A DNA stretch of 64,000 nucleotides from Breoghania sp. (GCF_963674635.1 NZ_OY771475.1:2604001-2668000); one strand, 5' to 3'. Numbered from the stretch's first letter, positions 17,510-26,294 are shown. The notes: generated by a model from the letters alone, not told the origin. Translations and numbers: made by a program.

Positions 17510-18340
17510 CTAGATGGTTATCTTGCGCAGCCGTTGCGAAAGCAGATCGACGAAAGTGACGGTGACGACGACGATCAGAAGGATCGCTGCGGTTTCCGCA
17601 TAGTAGAAGCCACGGATCGATTCGAACAGGATCTGGCCGATACCGCCTGCGCCCACCATGCCCAGCACGGTCGCGGAGCGCACGTTCGTCTCGAAACGGT
17701 AGAGCGCGAAGGAGATCCACAACGGGGCGACCTGAGGGATGATGCCGAAGACGATTTCCTGCAGTTTCGATGCGCCCGTCGCACGAATGCCTTCCACCGG
17801 ATAGGGATCGATGGCTTCTACCGATTCCGAGAAGAGCTTGGCGATGATGCCGAGATTATGGACGAAGAGCGCCATCACGCCTGCAAACGGCCCCAGGCCC
17901 ACGGCCACCACGAAGAGAACGGCGAAGACCAGTTCGTTGATGGCGCGGCAGGCGTCCATCAGACGGCGCACCGGCTGGACGATCCAGATCGGGGCGACGT
18001 TGGAGGATGACAACAGCGCAAAGGGAATGCCGAAAACGATCGAAAGCACCGTGCCCCAGAGTGCGATCTGAACCGTCAGAACCATTTCTTCCAGATAGTA
18101 GCGCCATTCATGGAAGTTGGGGCTCAGGAAGCCGGAAGCGTATTCCGCCATATTGCTGGAATCGGCGAAGAGCAGGACGATGCGGCCCATCTCCGCCGGA
18201 GCCCAGCTCCATGCGAGCGCAAGCGCCAGCGCGCCCCACATCAGATAACCGAAGAGCGAGCGCGACAGGTCCTTTGCCGGCAATGCGACAGGGCCGGACA
18301 TGACGGCAGGGTTCGGGGCAGCAGCGTTCGGGGTCGTCAT
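17510..18340 (-). CDS. phnE: Phosphonate ABC transporter permease PhnE
   Basis: The 276-residue inner-membrane permease has about six transmembrane segments. The conserved cytoplasmic EAA loop is visible as EGIRATGASKLQEIVFGIIPQVAPLWISFALYRFETNVRSATVLGMVGAGGIG, which contacts the PhnC ATPase. Only one phnE is present, whereas some rhizobia carry phnE1 and phnE2, so the permease would act as a homodimer (inference). A REP-like palindrome of about 130 bp separates it from phnD, an odd interruption within the transporter unit. Confidence 0.95.
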   Translation of the reverse strand: MTTPNAAAPNPAVMSGPVALPAKDLSRSLFGYLMWGALALALAWSWAPAEMGRIVLLFADSSNMAEYASGFLSPNFHEWRYYLEEMVLTVQIALWGTVLSIVFGIPFALLSSSNVAPIWIVQPVRRLMDACRAINELVFAVLFVVAVGLGPFAGVMALFVHNLGIIAKLFSESVEAIDPYPVEGIRATGASKLQEIVFGIIPQVAPLWISFALYRFETNVRSATVLGMVGAGGIGQILFESIRGFYYAETAAILLIVVVTVTFVDLLSQRLRKITI

Positions 18341-18419
18341 GGGGTGTTCCGGAGATTGATGTCTGATCGACTAGGTGTTTCGGTCGGGCTCGGGCTCTGA
18401 AGTGTTGCTTCGAGCGCGA

Positions 18420-18552
18420 GGCCCATCCTTCGAGACGGGCCTTCGGCCCTCCTCAGGATGACGTTGAATTTCAGGCGACCTCGAAAGAACCGCTCCACAC
18501 ACTCAACGTCATCCTGAGGAGGACGCGGAGCGGCCGTCTCGAAGGATGGGCC
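18420..18552. repeat. REP-like long palindrome, copy 1
   Basis: This is an imperfect inverted repeat. The left arm at 18422-18467 runs CCATCCTTCGAGAC, an inner GGGCC-TTC-GGCCC hairpin, then TCCTCAGGATGACGTTGA. The right arm at 18503-18551 is the reverse complement with a different inner spacer. The two arms flank about 35 bp. A second element with the same arms lies at 62214-62376. It occupies most of the phnD-phnE gap. Such elements are widespread in Rhizobiales genomes. Confidence 0.9.
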
Positions 18553-18630
18553 ACAACCGCGATATCTGCCCCCAAACCGGCGGCGCACTCATGCGCCGCC
18601 GACCGGAGAAAGTGGGATCATCCTGCAGGA

Positions 18631-19629
18631 TCAGACCTGCGGGACGACGTCCATCAGCTTCTGGTACTTGACCTTTTCCGCTTCCAGCTCCTTGAGCTTG
18701 GCGGCCTTTTCCTCGGCCGTGAACTTGTCGTCGGCCTCGACCTTGAACATGTCCTTGGTCACCGCCATCACGCGGATCGGGTAGAGCTGCGCATCGGAAG
18801 ACGGGCGGAACGGAGCCCAGGCCAGACCGGCCAGAACCTTGCGGGCCTCGGCGACCTCTTCCGGCGTGCCGAGACGGCCATAGCTCATGAAGAAGGTGTA
18901 GATCTTGTCCTTGGTGGCCTGATCAAGCTCGGACTTCCAGACGATCGGGTCGGACGGGATCAGCGGCGACTTCCAGATCACCTTGATGTTCGCGAAGGCC
19001 TTCGGATTGGTCTTCTCGATGCGGGCAAGGTTCTCGGTGTTGTTGGCAGCGACATCCACCTGGCCGTTGGCGACCGCGAGAGCATTGGTCTCGTGGTTGG
19101 CGTTGCGCACGGTCTTGAAGCACTTCTTCGGGTCGATGCCGTTCTTGGCAAAGATGAAGGTGGTCGGGACCAGGAAGCCGGAGGTGGAGTTCGGATCGCC
19201 GATGCCGAAATCCAGATCCTGGCCGCACTTCAGAACATCGCCGAGCGAGTTGATCGGGCTGTCCTTGTGTGCCAGCAGCAAAGACCAGTAGCCCGGATTG
19301 CCTTCAACATCGACGGTCTGGGCAAACACCTCGCCGCCGGAGCGGTCGACGGCTTCCATGGCGGACTTGTTGCCAAACCAGGCAACCTGCACCTTGTTGA
19401 AGCGCATGCCCTCGATGACACCCGCATAGTCGGTGGCGAAGAAGGCGTTGACCTTCAGACCCGTCTGCTGCTCCATCGCGGACAGGAAGGGTTCCCACTG
19501 CGGCTTCAGGTTCTGCTGGGATTCGGTGGAGATGATGCCGAAGTTGATTTCGGTCGTCTCCGCATAGGCGGCGGTGCCGAGGGAAAGGGCGAGTGCGGCC
19601 GCGGCGGCACCCTTCACAAACATGTTCAT
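18631..19629 (-). CDS. phnD: Phosphonate ABC transporter periplasmic binding protein PhnD
   Basis: The 332-residue protein has a Sec signal peptide (MNMFVKGAAAAALALSLGTAAYA) and a PhnD-type binding fold: INFGIISTESQQNLKPQWEPFLSAMEQQTGLKVNAFFATDYAGVIEGMR, AWFGNKSAMEAV, and GDPNSTSGFLVP. The last is the phosphonate-contact Ser-Thr-Ser loop. It captures alkylphosphonates in the periplasm and delivers them to PhnE. GGAGG lies 5 nt before the ATG at 19629, which decides it against a start four codons upstream. It follows phnC by 108 bp. Confidence 0.95.
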   Translation of the reverse strand: MNMFVKGAAAAALALSLGTAAYAETTEINFGIISTESQQNLKPQWEPFLSAMEQQTGLKVNAFFATDYAGVIEGMRFNKVQVAWFGNKSAMEAVDRSGGEVFAQTVDVEGNPGYWSLLLAHKDSPINSLGDVLKCGQDLDFGIGDPNSTSGFLVPTTFIFAKNGIDPKKCFKTVRNANHETNALAVANGQVDVAANNTENLARIEKTNPKAFANIKVIWKSPLIPSDPIVWKSELDQATKDKIYTFFMSYGRLGTPEEVAEARKVLAGLAWAPFRPSSDAQLYPIRVMAVTKDMFKVEADDKFTAEEKAAKLKELEAEKVKYQKLMDVVPQV

Positions 19630-19737
19630 GCTGTCCTCCATCTGGACGGTTTTGGCAGTCGATTGGCGTGGATCTTCAAAACTCGCTGCCTGGCCGGCTG
19701 TGCCGGGCCATGGCGTTTCTTGCCTGCCCGCTGGGGA

Positions 19738-20607
19738 TCAGGCGGTTGCCAGCGCAGCCGCGCCGGAACCGTTGACCACGACAGGGCGCTCGCGAACTGG
19801 CACATTGAAAGGCGCGCTGGCCGGGGCGCTGACGGGCGCATCGGGCAGGATCAGTTCCTCTGAGGCTTCGCCGTAGAGTTCCTTCAGAAATTCGGTATTC
19901 AGCGCCGTGGAAGGGCCGTCATAGACAACCTCACCGTCCTTCATGGCGATGGTGCGCGGGCAGTAGCGACGCGCATATTCGACCTGGTGGAGCGACACGA
20001 TGACCGTCATGCCGTCCTCCTTGTTGATGCCGCCGAGGATTTCCATCACGCGGCGCGCAGATGCCGGATCGAGCGAGGCGATGGGTTCGTCAGCCAGCAT
20101 CAGCTTCGCCCCCTGAACCAGAGCGCGCGCGATGGCCGCGCGCTGCTTCTGGCCGCCCGAAAGCGTTGAAGCACGCTGGCGGGCATGATCTGAAATGCCG
20201 ACCCGGTGAAGCGCCTGCATCGCGATCTGCTTTTCTTCAGCCGTGAAGAAGCCCAGAGTGCCGCGAACCCGACCGATCTGGCCGAGAAAGCCGATCAGCA
20301 CGTTGGTGAGAACGGAAAGCCGCCCCACCAGATTGAACTGCTGGAACACCACGCCAATGGAGCGGCGCAGATCGCGCGCATCATTGGCGAGCCGCCCGTT
20401 GGACTGGATCTCGCGATCGTGGATCGTGATCCGCCCCTCGTCGCCACGCTCCAGCCCCGCAATATGACGGATGAGCGTGGACTTGCCAGAGCCGGACGCC
20501 CCGATCAGCGCAACCATCTCTCCCGCGGGTATTTCAACGCTGACGCCGCGAAGGGCGCGGGTACGGCCGAAGGTTTTCTTCAGGCCATCAATCTTTACGG
20601 CAACCAT
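19738..20607 (-). CDS. phnC: Phosphonate ABC transporter ATPase PhnC
   Basis: This 289-residue ABC ATPase has Walker A GASGSGKSTLIRHIAG near residue 35, signature TLSGGQKQRAAIARALV and Walker B LMLADEPIASLDP. The H-loop is VIVSLHQVEYARR. A C-terminal extension of about 40 residues (LILPDAPVSAPASAPFNVPVRERP) goes beyond the usual PhnC length and is Pro/Ala-rich. It energises phosphonate import with PhnD and PhnE. A Pho box lies 65 bp before its start codon, so phnCDE may have its own phosphate-controlled promoter besides read-through from phnG. Confidence 0.95.
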   Translation of the reverse strand: MVAVKIDGLKKTFGRTRALRGVSVEIPAGEMVALIGASGSGKSTLIRHIAGLERGDEGRITIHDREIQSNGRLANDARDLRRSIGVVFQQFNLVGRLSVLTNVLIGFLGQIGRVRGTLGFFTAEEKQIAMQALHRVGISDHARQRASTLSGGQKQRAAIARALVQGAKLMLADEPIASLDPASARRVMEILGGINKEDGMTVIVSLHQVEYARRYCPRTIAMKDGEVVYDGPSTALNTEFLKELYGEASEELILPDAPVSAPASAPFNVPVRERPVVVNGSGAAALATA

Positions 20608-20671
20608 GTGAGCATCCCGTGTTTTGCCCAGTGTGATTACCGCGTCTCTATTGCACTCGTGTCTCGCTTTC

Positions 20672-20689
20672 GTGACATTTGGGTGACAG
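20672..20689 (-). promoter_or_regulatory. Pho box upstream of phnC
   Basis: On the minus strand the sequence is CTGTCACCCAAATGTCAC. It has two 7-mers (CTGTCAC and ATGTCAC) separated by 4 nt, matching the alphaproteobacterial PhoB-binding consensus of tandem CTGTCAT-type repeats. It is 65 bp upstream of the phnC start and 116 bp after the acetyltransferase stop, inside the phn gene series. Induction on phosphate starvation is inferred. Confidence 0.8.
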
Positions 20690-20804
20690 CGCGTTCTTTC
20701 TGCGCCGCCTAAGTTTTCTTTTTATTTTCAGTATTTTAATTCACTCACTTACTGCCCTGCACCGGGTGTGCAAACGTGCGGCCCCGCAAGGGTTGCTTAG
20801 CTGA

Positions 20805-21428
20805 TCACATTGCACGCCCCTCATGACGTTCCAGGAAGGCGTCAATCGACAGATTTCGGAAGTCCTCAAGCGCCGCACGCAGTGCCTCGTGCGACCAGTC
20901 CCACCATGCCAGAGCCTCCAGTCGCTCCGCGATTTCTTCGCTGAAACGGCGCCGGATGACCTTCGCGGTCACGCCGCCCACCACGGTGTAGGGCGCGACA
21001 TCGCGTGTGACCACCGCGCCCGCCGCCACCACCGCACCATTGCCGATGGTGAGGCCGGGAAGGACCGTCACCTTGTGGCCGATCCAGGTGTCATTCCCGA
21101 CGGTGACACGGGCGGCTCGCCGCGCGGCGAAGAAGTCGGCCTCGTGTTCCGCGTCCTCGAAATAGTCGCCCGCGCGATAGGTGAAGTGATGGAGCGTCGC
21201 GCGCTCCATCGGGTGGTTGGTGGCGTTGAGGCGGACATGGCTTGCGATATTCGCGAACTTGCCGATGTCGGTCGCCCAGACCTCGCAGTCCTGCATCAGG
21301 TAGGAATAGTCGCCCACCGTGCTCTCGGCGATCTGGCAGCGCCGGCTCACTTCCGTGTAGCGGCCGAGCGTGGAGTTCACGATCTCGGCCCCATCATGAA
21401 CAAGGGGCGTTTCAGACAGCCGGGTCAT
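20805..21428 (-). CDS. Hexapeptide-repeat acyltransferase of the phn operon
   Basis: The 207-residue protein is a left-handed beta-helix acyltransferase of the phosphonate-associated type. Hexapeptide turns run through TVGDYSYLMQDCEVWATDIGKFANIASHVRLNATNHP and VTVGNDTWIGHKVTVLPGLTIGNGAVVAAGAVVTRDV. NATNHP carries the catalytic-type histidine. Its substrate is unknown; acetylation of an aminoalkylphosphonate would fit the locus. Its ATG overlaps the phnL stop as ATGA, so it is translationally coupled to the C-P lyase genes. It is unrelated in fold to the GNAT enzyme PhnO. Confidence 0.9.
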   Translation of the reverse strand: MTRLSETPLVHDGAEIVNSTLGRYTEVSRRCQIAESTVGDYSYLMQDCEVWATDIGKFANIASHVRLNATNHPMERATLHHFTYRAGDYFEDAEHEADFFAARRAARVTVGNDTWIGHKVTVLPGLTIGNGAVVAAGAVVTRDVAPYTVVGGVTAKVIRRRFSEEIAERLEALAWWDWSHEALRAALEDFRNLSIDAFLERHEGRAM

Positions 21429-22135
21429 GCTGCAGCCCTTCTACGGGAAAAAGCGGTCACATCGATGACCCGGTCGGCCACGACCTCGCGCACGTCGCGG
21501 TCGTGGAAAATGCCGAGCATGGCGACGCCCTGGCGTTTCTTTTCCTCGATCAGATCGATCACCACCGCCCGGTTGGTCGCATCGAGCGAGGCGGTCGGTT
21601 CATCAAGAAGCAGGATCTCGTGATCGGTGATGAAGCCGCGCGCGATGTTTACGCGCTGCTGTTCGCCGCCGGAAAAGGTGGCGGGTGGCAGGTTCCACAA
21701 GGCTTCCGGCAGGTTCAGCCGCGCCAGAAGATCGGCGGCCTTTGTGCGTGCTGCCTCCGGATCCGCCCCTTGCGCTGCCATCGGTTCGGCCACCACGTCG
21801 AGCGCGCTCACACGCGGCACGACGCGCAGGAACTGGCTGACATAGCCGATGGTTCGCTTTCGAAGCGCGTGGATGGTGCGCGCATCGGCGGAAGCGATGT
21901 CAACGAGCTTGCCGGAGCCGGGCGCACAGATGATCTGGCCCTGCTCCACGCCATAGTTGCCGTAGATCATCTTCAGGATCGAGCTTTTGCCAATGCCGGA
22001 CGGGCCGCCCAGCACCACGCATTCGCCCGCGTCGAGAGAGAAGGAGACCCCGCCGACGACGGGAATGGCGATCCCGCCGCGCAGGTGCATGACGAAGTTC
22101 TTTGCCACATCGGTGAGAATGAGACGGGAGGGCAT
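21425..22135 (-). CDS. phnL: C-P lyase complex ABC-type subunit PhnL
   Basis: The 236-residue ABC ATPase-like protein has Walker A GGPSGIGKSSILKMIYG, signature TFSGGEQQRVNIARGFI and Walker B ILLLDEPTASLD. PhnL associates with PhnK and the PhnGHIJ core rather than with membrane permeases, and is needed for phosphonate breakdown in vivo. Length is normal. It is separated from phnK by 2 bp and overlaps the acetyltransferase by 4 bp. Confidence 0.95.
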   Translation of the reverse strand: MPSRLILTDVAKNFVMHLRGGIAIPVVGGVSFSLDAGECVVLGGPSGIGKSSILKMIYGNYGVEQGQIICAPGSGKLVDIASADARTIHALRKRTIGYVSQFLRVVPRVSALDVVAEPMAAQGADPEAARTKAADLLARLNLPEALWNLPPATFSGGEQQRVNIARGFITDHEILLLDEPTASLDATNRAVVIDLIEEKKRQGVAMLGIFHDRDVREVVADRVIDVTAFSRRRAAA

Positions 22136-22137
22136 GG

Positions 22138-22947
22138 CTACACCTGCAGGATGGAGGAGACGAGAAGCTGGGTATAGGGTTCGCGCGGATCGTCCAGGAT
22201 GCGATCGGTCAGCCCCTGCTCGATGATCTGGCCCTGCTTCATCACCATCATGCGATGGGACAGAAGCCGGGCGGCCGCGAGATCGTGCGTCACCAGAATG
22301 ACCGACAGCCCCAGATCCGCGACAAGCTGGCGGATGAGATCGAGAAGCCGCGCCTGTACCGACACATCAAGCCCGCCGGTCGGCTCGTCCATGAAGACGA
22401 GACGCGGGCCGGTGACGAGATTGCGGGCGATCTGCAACCGCTGACGCATGCCGCCGGAAAAGGCGCGCGGGTCGTCGTCGATCCGGTCGGCGGCAATTTC
22501 CACCTTGTCGAGCCAGCGCAGCGCCTCGCCGCGGATATTGCCGTAGTGACGCGCGCCGACCGCCATCAGCCGTTCGCCGACATTGGCACCGGCGGAGACC
22601 GCCATGCGAAGCCCGTCGATGGGGTTCTGGTGGACAAAGCCCCAATCGGTGCGCATCAGCACCCGGCGTTCAGCCTCCGACATGCGGAACAGATCGCGCA
22701 CCGTGCCATCGCGCATGCGGTATTCGACACACCCAGCGGTGGGGACGAGCCGCGCGGCAAGGCAGTTCAGGAGCGTTGTCTTGCCGGAACCGGATTCGCC
22801 CACAATCGCCAGAACCTCGCCCGGCCAGACCGTCAGGTCGATATCGCGACAACCGACGCGGTCGCCATAGAACCGACTGAGACCGGATGCGCGCAGCAGC
22901 GGCAGATCCTCGATGGCGACGGGCGGCATTTCAGTGTGATCGCTCAT
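22138..22947 (-). CDS. phnK: C-P lyase complex ABC-type subunit PhnK
   Basis: The 269-residue ABC ATPase-like subunit docks on PhnJ in the C-P lyase core complex. Walker A is VGESGSGKTTLLNCLAA, the signature is AFSGGMRQRLQIARNL and Walker B is LVFMDEPTGGLDVS; the H-loop is VTHDL. The insertion MRTDWGFVHQNPIDGLRM is typical of PhnK. The start ATG at 22947 lies 2 nt after the phnJ stop. A frame open 26 codons further upstream runs into phnJ and was rejected. Confidence 0.95.
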   Translation of the reverse strand: MSDHTEMPPVAIEDLPLLRASGLSRFYGDRVGCRDIDLTVWPGEVLAIVGESGSGKTTLLNCLAARLVPTAGCVEYRMRDGTVRDLFRMSEAERRVLMRTDWGFVHQNPIDGLRMAVSAGANVGERLMAVGARHYGNIRGEALRWLDKVEIAADRIDDDPRAFSGGMRQRLQIARNLVTGPRLVFMDEPTGGLDVSVQARLLDLIRQLVADLGLSVILVTHDLAAARLLSHRMMVMKQGQIIEQGLTDRILDDPREPYTQLLVSSILQV

Positions 22948-22949
22948 TG

Positions 22950-23858
22950 TCACTCTCCCCATCCGGCGAGGGCGATATCCGCATCCTCGGGCCGGTGCCG
23001 TTCGCAATGGTCGGTATCGGAGCACACGAACATCCGCCCGCCCTTGTCATCGAGGATGACCTCGTCGAGATAGACGCCCGTGGACCCGCACAGCGCGCAG
23101 GGCTCGGAAAACTCCTGCGGCTTGAAGGGATGGTCCTCGAAGTCGAGGCTGACGACCGAGGTGTGCGGCGGGACGGCGTAGATGCGCTTTTCGCGGCCGG
23201 CTCCGAACAGCTGGAGCGCCTCGCAATCGTCCATCTTCGGATTGTCGAACTTGGGGATCGGCGAGGGATCCATCACATAGCGCCCGTTGACGTTGACCGG
23301 ATAGGCGTAGGTCGTGGCGATGTGGCCGTGGCGGGCGATGTCCTCGTAGAGCTTCACGTGCATGAGGCCATATTCGGCAAGCCCGTGCATCTTGCGGGTC
23401 TCGAGCTCACGCGGTTCCAGATAGCGCAACGGCTCCGGGATCGGCACCTGATAGACGAGGATCTGGTTTTCGGTGAGCGGCGCTTCAGGAATGCGGTGGC
23501 GGGTCTGAATGACGGTCGCCTCCTCCGTCACCGTGGTCGTGGCGACACGGGCGGTCTTTTCGAAAAAGCCGCGAATGGCCACCGCGTTGGTGGTGTCGTC
23601 CGCGCCCTGATCGATGACCTTGAGCGTGTCCTCAGGGCCCAGCACGGCGGCGGTCACCTGCACGCCACCGGTGCCCCAGCCATAGGGCATGGGCATCTCG
23701 CGGCCCGCGAAAGGCACCTGATAGCCGGGAATGGCTACCGCCTTCAAAAGCGCCCGGCGGATCATCCGCTTCGTCTGTTCGTCGAGATAGGCGAAATTGT
23801 AGACGGCGGGCTCCGCTGACGCTGACCCTTGCGTGTCGATTGCGGCGCTCACGGTCAT
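22950..23858 (-). CDS. phnJ: C-P lyase radical-SAM subunit PhnJ
   Basis: The 302-residue protein is the catalytic subunit that cleaves the carbon-phosphorus bond of ribose 1-alkylphosphonate 5-phosphate. The iron-sulfur and thiyl cysteines are all present: C254, C257 and C279 (CALC and FVC), plus C285 in DHC. Gly45 in IPGYQ corresponds to the glycyl radical. Each is offset by exactly 13 from the E. coli residues 241, 244, 266, 272 and 32, so the enzyme appears intact. It overlaps phnI by 4 bp. Confidence 0.97.
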   Translation of the reverse strand: MTVSAAIDTQGSASAEPAVYNFAYLDEQTKRMIRRALLKAVAIPGYQVPFAGREMPMPYGWGTGGVQVTAAVLGPEDTLKVIDQGADDTTNAVAIRGFFEKTARVATTTVTEEATVIQTRHRIPEAPLTENQILVYQVPIPEPLRYLEPRELETRKMHGLAEYGLMHVKLYEDIARHGHIATTYAYPVNVNGRYVMDPSPIPKFDNPKMDDCEALQLFGAGREKRIYAVPPHTSVVSLDFEDHPFKPQEFSEPCALCGSTGVYLDEVILDDKGGRMFVCSDTDHCERHRPEDADIALAGWGE

Positions 23859-24976
23859 TCCGCAGCCTCCCTGTTCTGATCTGAGCCGCTGGCGTCAGCC
23901 GCCATGCGGGCTTCATATTCGCCGCGCATACGACGCACGAGATCGAGCTCGGCCTGGAAGTCGACGTAATGGGGCAGTTTCAGGTGTTCCACGAAGCCCG
24001 TGGACTGCACGTTGTCGGCGTGGGAGAGGACGAATTCCTCATCCTGTGCGGGCGCGACCACATCCTCGCCGAAGTCGCGGGCTCTGAGCGCGCGGTCCAC
24101 CAGCGACATGGCCATGGCCTTGCGTTCCGCCTGTCCGAAGACAAGCCCGTAGCCGCGCGTGAACTGCGGCGGGGCCTTGGCGGAGCCGTTGAACTGGGTG
24201 ATCATCTGGCATTCGGTCACCTGCACCTCGCCGATGGAGACGGAAAAGCCCAGTTCCGGGATCTCCATTTCCACTTCCACCGTGCCAATGCGGATCTCGC
24301 CCACAAAGGGGTGTGTGCGCGAATAGCCGCGCTGGGTGGAATAGCCGAGCCCCAGCAGGAAGCCCTCATCGCCACGCGCCAGCGCCTGGAGCCGCAGATC
24401 ACGCTCTGCGGGGAAGGACAGCGGCTCGCGGGTGAGATCGCCAACTGGTGCCCCCTCTTCGGCCTGTCCATCGCCCTCGATCAGGTCCTCATGGGCCAGA
24501 AGATCGGTGACGCGCGGCATGGGTTGGTCTTCATCCGTCACCTCGGCGCGTTCGCCTTCTTCGCAATCCGCGCCTTCTAGCGTCGGGTCGAGCAGGCGGT
24601 GGGTGTAGTCGAAGGTGGGGCCCAGAAGCTGGCCGCCGGGCAGATCCTTGAAGGTGGCGGAGATGCGCCGTTCCACGGTCATCTTCGCGGTATCAAGCGG
24701 CTCGGAGAAACCGAACCGCGGCGCGGTGGTGCGATAGGCGCGCACGAGGAAGATCGCCTCGATCAAATCCCCGCGCGCCTGTTTCATGGCAAGAGCTGCC
24801 AGATCGCGGTCATAGAGCGAGCCTTCCGACATGATGCGATCAACGGAAAGTGCAAGCTGGGTCGCGATCTGTTCCAGCGTGATGTCGGGCAGGGTGCGCG
24901 GGCCGCGGCGCTTGTCGGCAAGCAAGCGGTGCGCATTGCGGATGGCGCGCTCGCCACCCTTGACGGCAACATACAT
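23855..24976 (-). CDS. phnI: C-P lyase nucleosidase subunit PhnI
   Basis: The 373-residue subunit catalyses displacement of adenine from ATP by the phosphonate, together with PhnG, PhnH and PhnL. Recognisable blocks are MYVAVKGGERAIRNAHRLLADKRRG at the start and EGSLYDRDLAALAMKQARGD. RGYGLVFGQAERKAMAMSLVDRAL lies in the C-terminal third. The last 20 residues (EYEARMAADASGSDQNREAAE) are a polar tail. It follows phnH by 5 bp and shares an ATGA overlap with phnJ. Confidence 0.96.
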   Translation of the reverse strand: MYVAVKGGERAIRNAHRLLADKRRGPRTLPDITLEQIATQLALSVDRIMSEGSLYDRDLAALAMKQARGDLIEAIFLVRAYRTTAPRFGFSEPLDTAKMTVERRISATFKDLPGGQLLGPTFDYTHRLLDPTLEGADCEEGERAEVTDEDQPMPRVTDLLAHEDLIEGDGQAEEGAPVGDLTREPLSFPAERDLRLQALARGDEGFLLGLGYSTQRGYSRTHPFVGEIRIGTVEVEMEIPELGFSVSIGEVQVTECQMITQFNGSAKAPPQFTRGYGLVFGQAERKAMAMSLVDRALRARDFGEDVVAPAQDEEFVLSHADNVQSTGFVEHLKLPHYVDFQAELDLVRRMRGEYEARMAADASGSDQNREAAE

Positions 24977-24981
24977 GGGTC

Positions 24982-25599
24982 TCAGCCCTCCGCGGTCTCA
25001 ATGATGGTGGAACGTGGCAGTCCGGCAATGGCGTCAGGGCCAACGAAAATCACGTCCAGCCCGCGCGGGTAATGCGCATGGTTGGCGACAAGCTGCTGCC
25101 ACAAGCCCTTCGCGATGCCTTTGGGTGCGAAAGTCACGCTGCCCTTGATACCGGGGCCGGAAAGCGTCACCTCATCGCCGCCCTCAAGGCTCTCCACCGC
25201 GATCAGCACCGTGGCGGAGCGGTCGGGATAGTCAGCCGTGCCGATGGAAAACTGCGACAGCGGCGGCAGGACGTCTGGCGCAGATGCAACCACGAAATCG
25301 GCCTCCACCGGGTTCGTCACGCAGGGCGCGCCCGTCTGGAAGCGCACCCAGTCTGCAACGCCCCTGGCCCTGGAAAGCGCGGGATCGAAAAAGACGGCAC
25401 TGTCCTGATCGGCGAGCGCGCACAGGATATCGGCCAGAAGCGGCGACAAAGGCTTTGGCGGACGCGTGCGCAAGGCAAGCGCCTTGGGTTGGCCCGGACG
25501 CGAAAGCGCATCAAGAATGACGCGGAACACGCTCTGGGCATCAAAGACAGGCTGCTTGAAGCCGCCGGAAAAGCTGTCGGCATTGGAGGTGAGGGTCAT
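24982..25599 (-). CDS. phnH: C-P lyase subunit PhnH
   Basis: The 205-residue structural subunit of the PhnGHIJ core has the PhnH pattern GGFKQPVFDAQSVFRVILDALSRPGQP at the N-terminus. ALADQDSAVFFDP and GADYPDRSATVLI-like strands follow, with GPGIKGS late in the chain. The ATG at 25599 overlaps the phnG stop (ATGA) and so replaces the 47-codon longer frame that starts within phnG. It lies 5 bp before phnI. Confidence 0.95.
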   Translation of the reverse strand: MTLTSNADSFSGGFKQPVFDAQSVFRVILDALSRPGQPKALALRTRPPKPLSPLLADILCALADQDSAVFFDPALSRARGVADWVRFQTGAPCVTNPVEADFVVASAPDVLPPLSQFSIGTADYPDRSATVLIAVESLEGGDEVTLSGPGIKGSVTFAPKGIAKGLWQQLVANHAHYPRGLDVIFVGPDAIAGLPRSTIIETAEG

Positions 25600-26045
25600 T
25601 CGTCCTCTCCGCGAACCATGGTGAAGAAGTTGACCCGGGTGGCCGCCGTTTCTTCCGCCGTCTTCCGGGTCTCGGCGGAAAGGCGCGCGCGCACACCGCG
25701 TAGCAGCCGGGCATCGACAGCCTCGGCCTCGCGCTGCCACAGGGCATCGAAGATCGCGGCGAGACGCGCCCTTTCCAGATCGCGGCCCATCACGCAGGAA
25801 AAGCCAACCTCGCCGGAGGAGAGCCGCACCGTGGCGCGCGCCACGGTCGCCTCGCCGAGATTGAACGGCGCGCCGCCGCCGCCGGTGCGCCCGCGCAGCA
25901 TGATCATGCCCGCTTCCGGGCCGCGCAGGATTTCCGCCTCAGGCTTTTCCGGCCAGGCATCCAGCGCACCACGCATTTCATCGCGGCTGGCGCGGGCAAT
26001 CACACCCATCACGTCCCGCCGCTCCACCTCGTGTTCCATCATCAT
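25596..26045 (-). CDS. phnG: C-P lyase subunit PhnG
   Basis: The 149-residue first gene of the minus-strand operon is a PhnG subunit. Key blocks are RRDVMGVIARASRDEMRGALDAWP, GMIMLRGRTGGGGAPFNLGEATVARATVRL and GFSCVMGRDLERARLAAIFDALWQ. The GGAAGG ribosome site 4 nt before the ATG at 26045 decides the start among several close methionines. The frame extends 44 codons upstream without conservation. It is divergent from phnF, and the 466-bp gap holds the control elements. Confidence 0.93.
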   Translation of the reverse strand: MMMEHEVERRDVMGVIARASRDEMRGALDAWPEKPEAEILRGPEAGMIMLRGRTGGGGAPFNLGEATVARATVRLSSGEVGFSCVMGRDLERARLAAIFDALWQREAEAVDARLLRGVRARLSAETRKTAEETAATRVNFFTMVRGEDE

Positions 26046-26274
26046 GAGACCTTCCATCATTCCCGCCTTGAGGCCGCAGATGGGCCTCGCTCTGACCTGT
26101 CTCGATTCGCAAATCCGGCCTCCGCCTCGGACGTCACCCGAGCGACACCACGGGAAAACCCGGCTGGCAGCCAACACCTGAAACCTTGGCCTCGTGTCCC
26201 GCCGACCAGGGATCCGCGCCCTGCCCCCTCAGCCTTCAAACAGCTTCAGACGCAGGCTCCGTCCTTCCCCTTAT

Positions 26275-26294
26275 TTGTCTATTTATCTATACAA
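26275..26294. promoter_or_regulatory. Candidate PhnF operator
   Basis: TTGTCTATTTATCTATACAA has inverted TTGT/ACAA ends and inner TA/TA symmetry, plus a direct TCTAT repeat. It is an AT-rich island between phnG and phnF and overlaps the best -10 for phnG. HutC/PhnF-type GntR regulators bind short palindromes of this kind, so it is the best candidate operator. Binding is inferred. Confidence 0.45.

Noticed and set aside
16070..18010. 646-codon open frame on the plus strand
   Set aside because: It is antisense to phnM, DUF1045 and phnE, all well supported, and crosses three gene boundaries.
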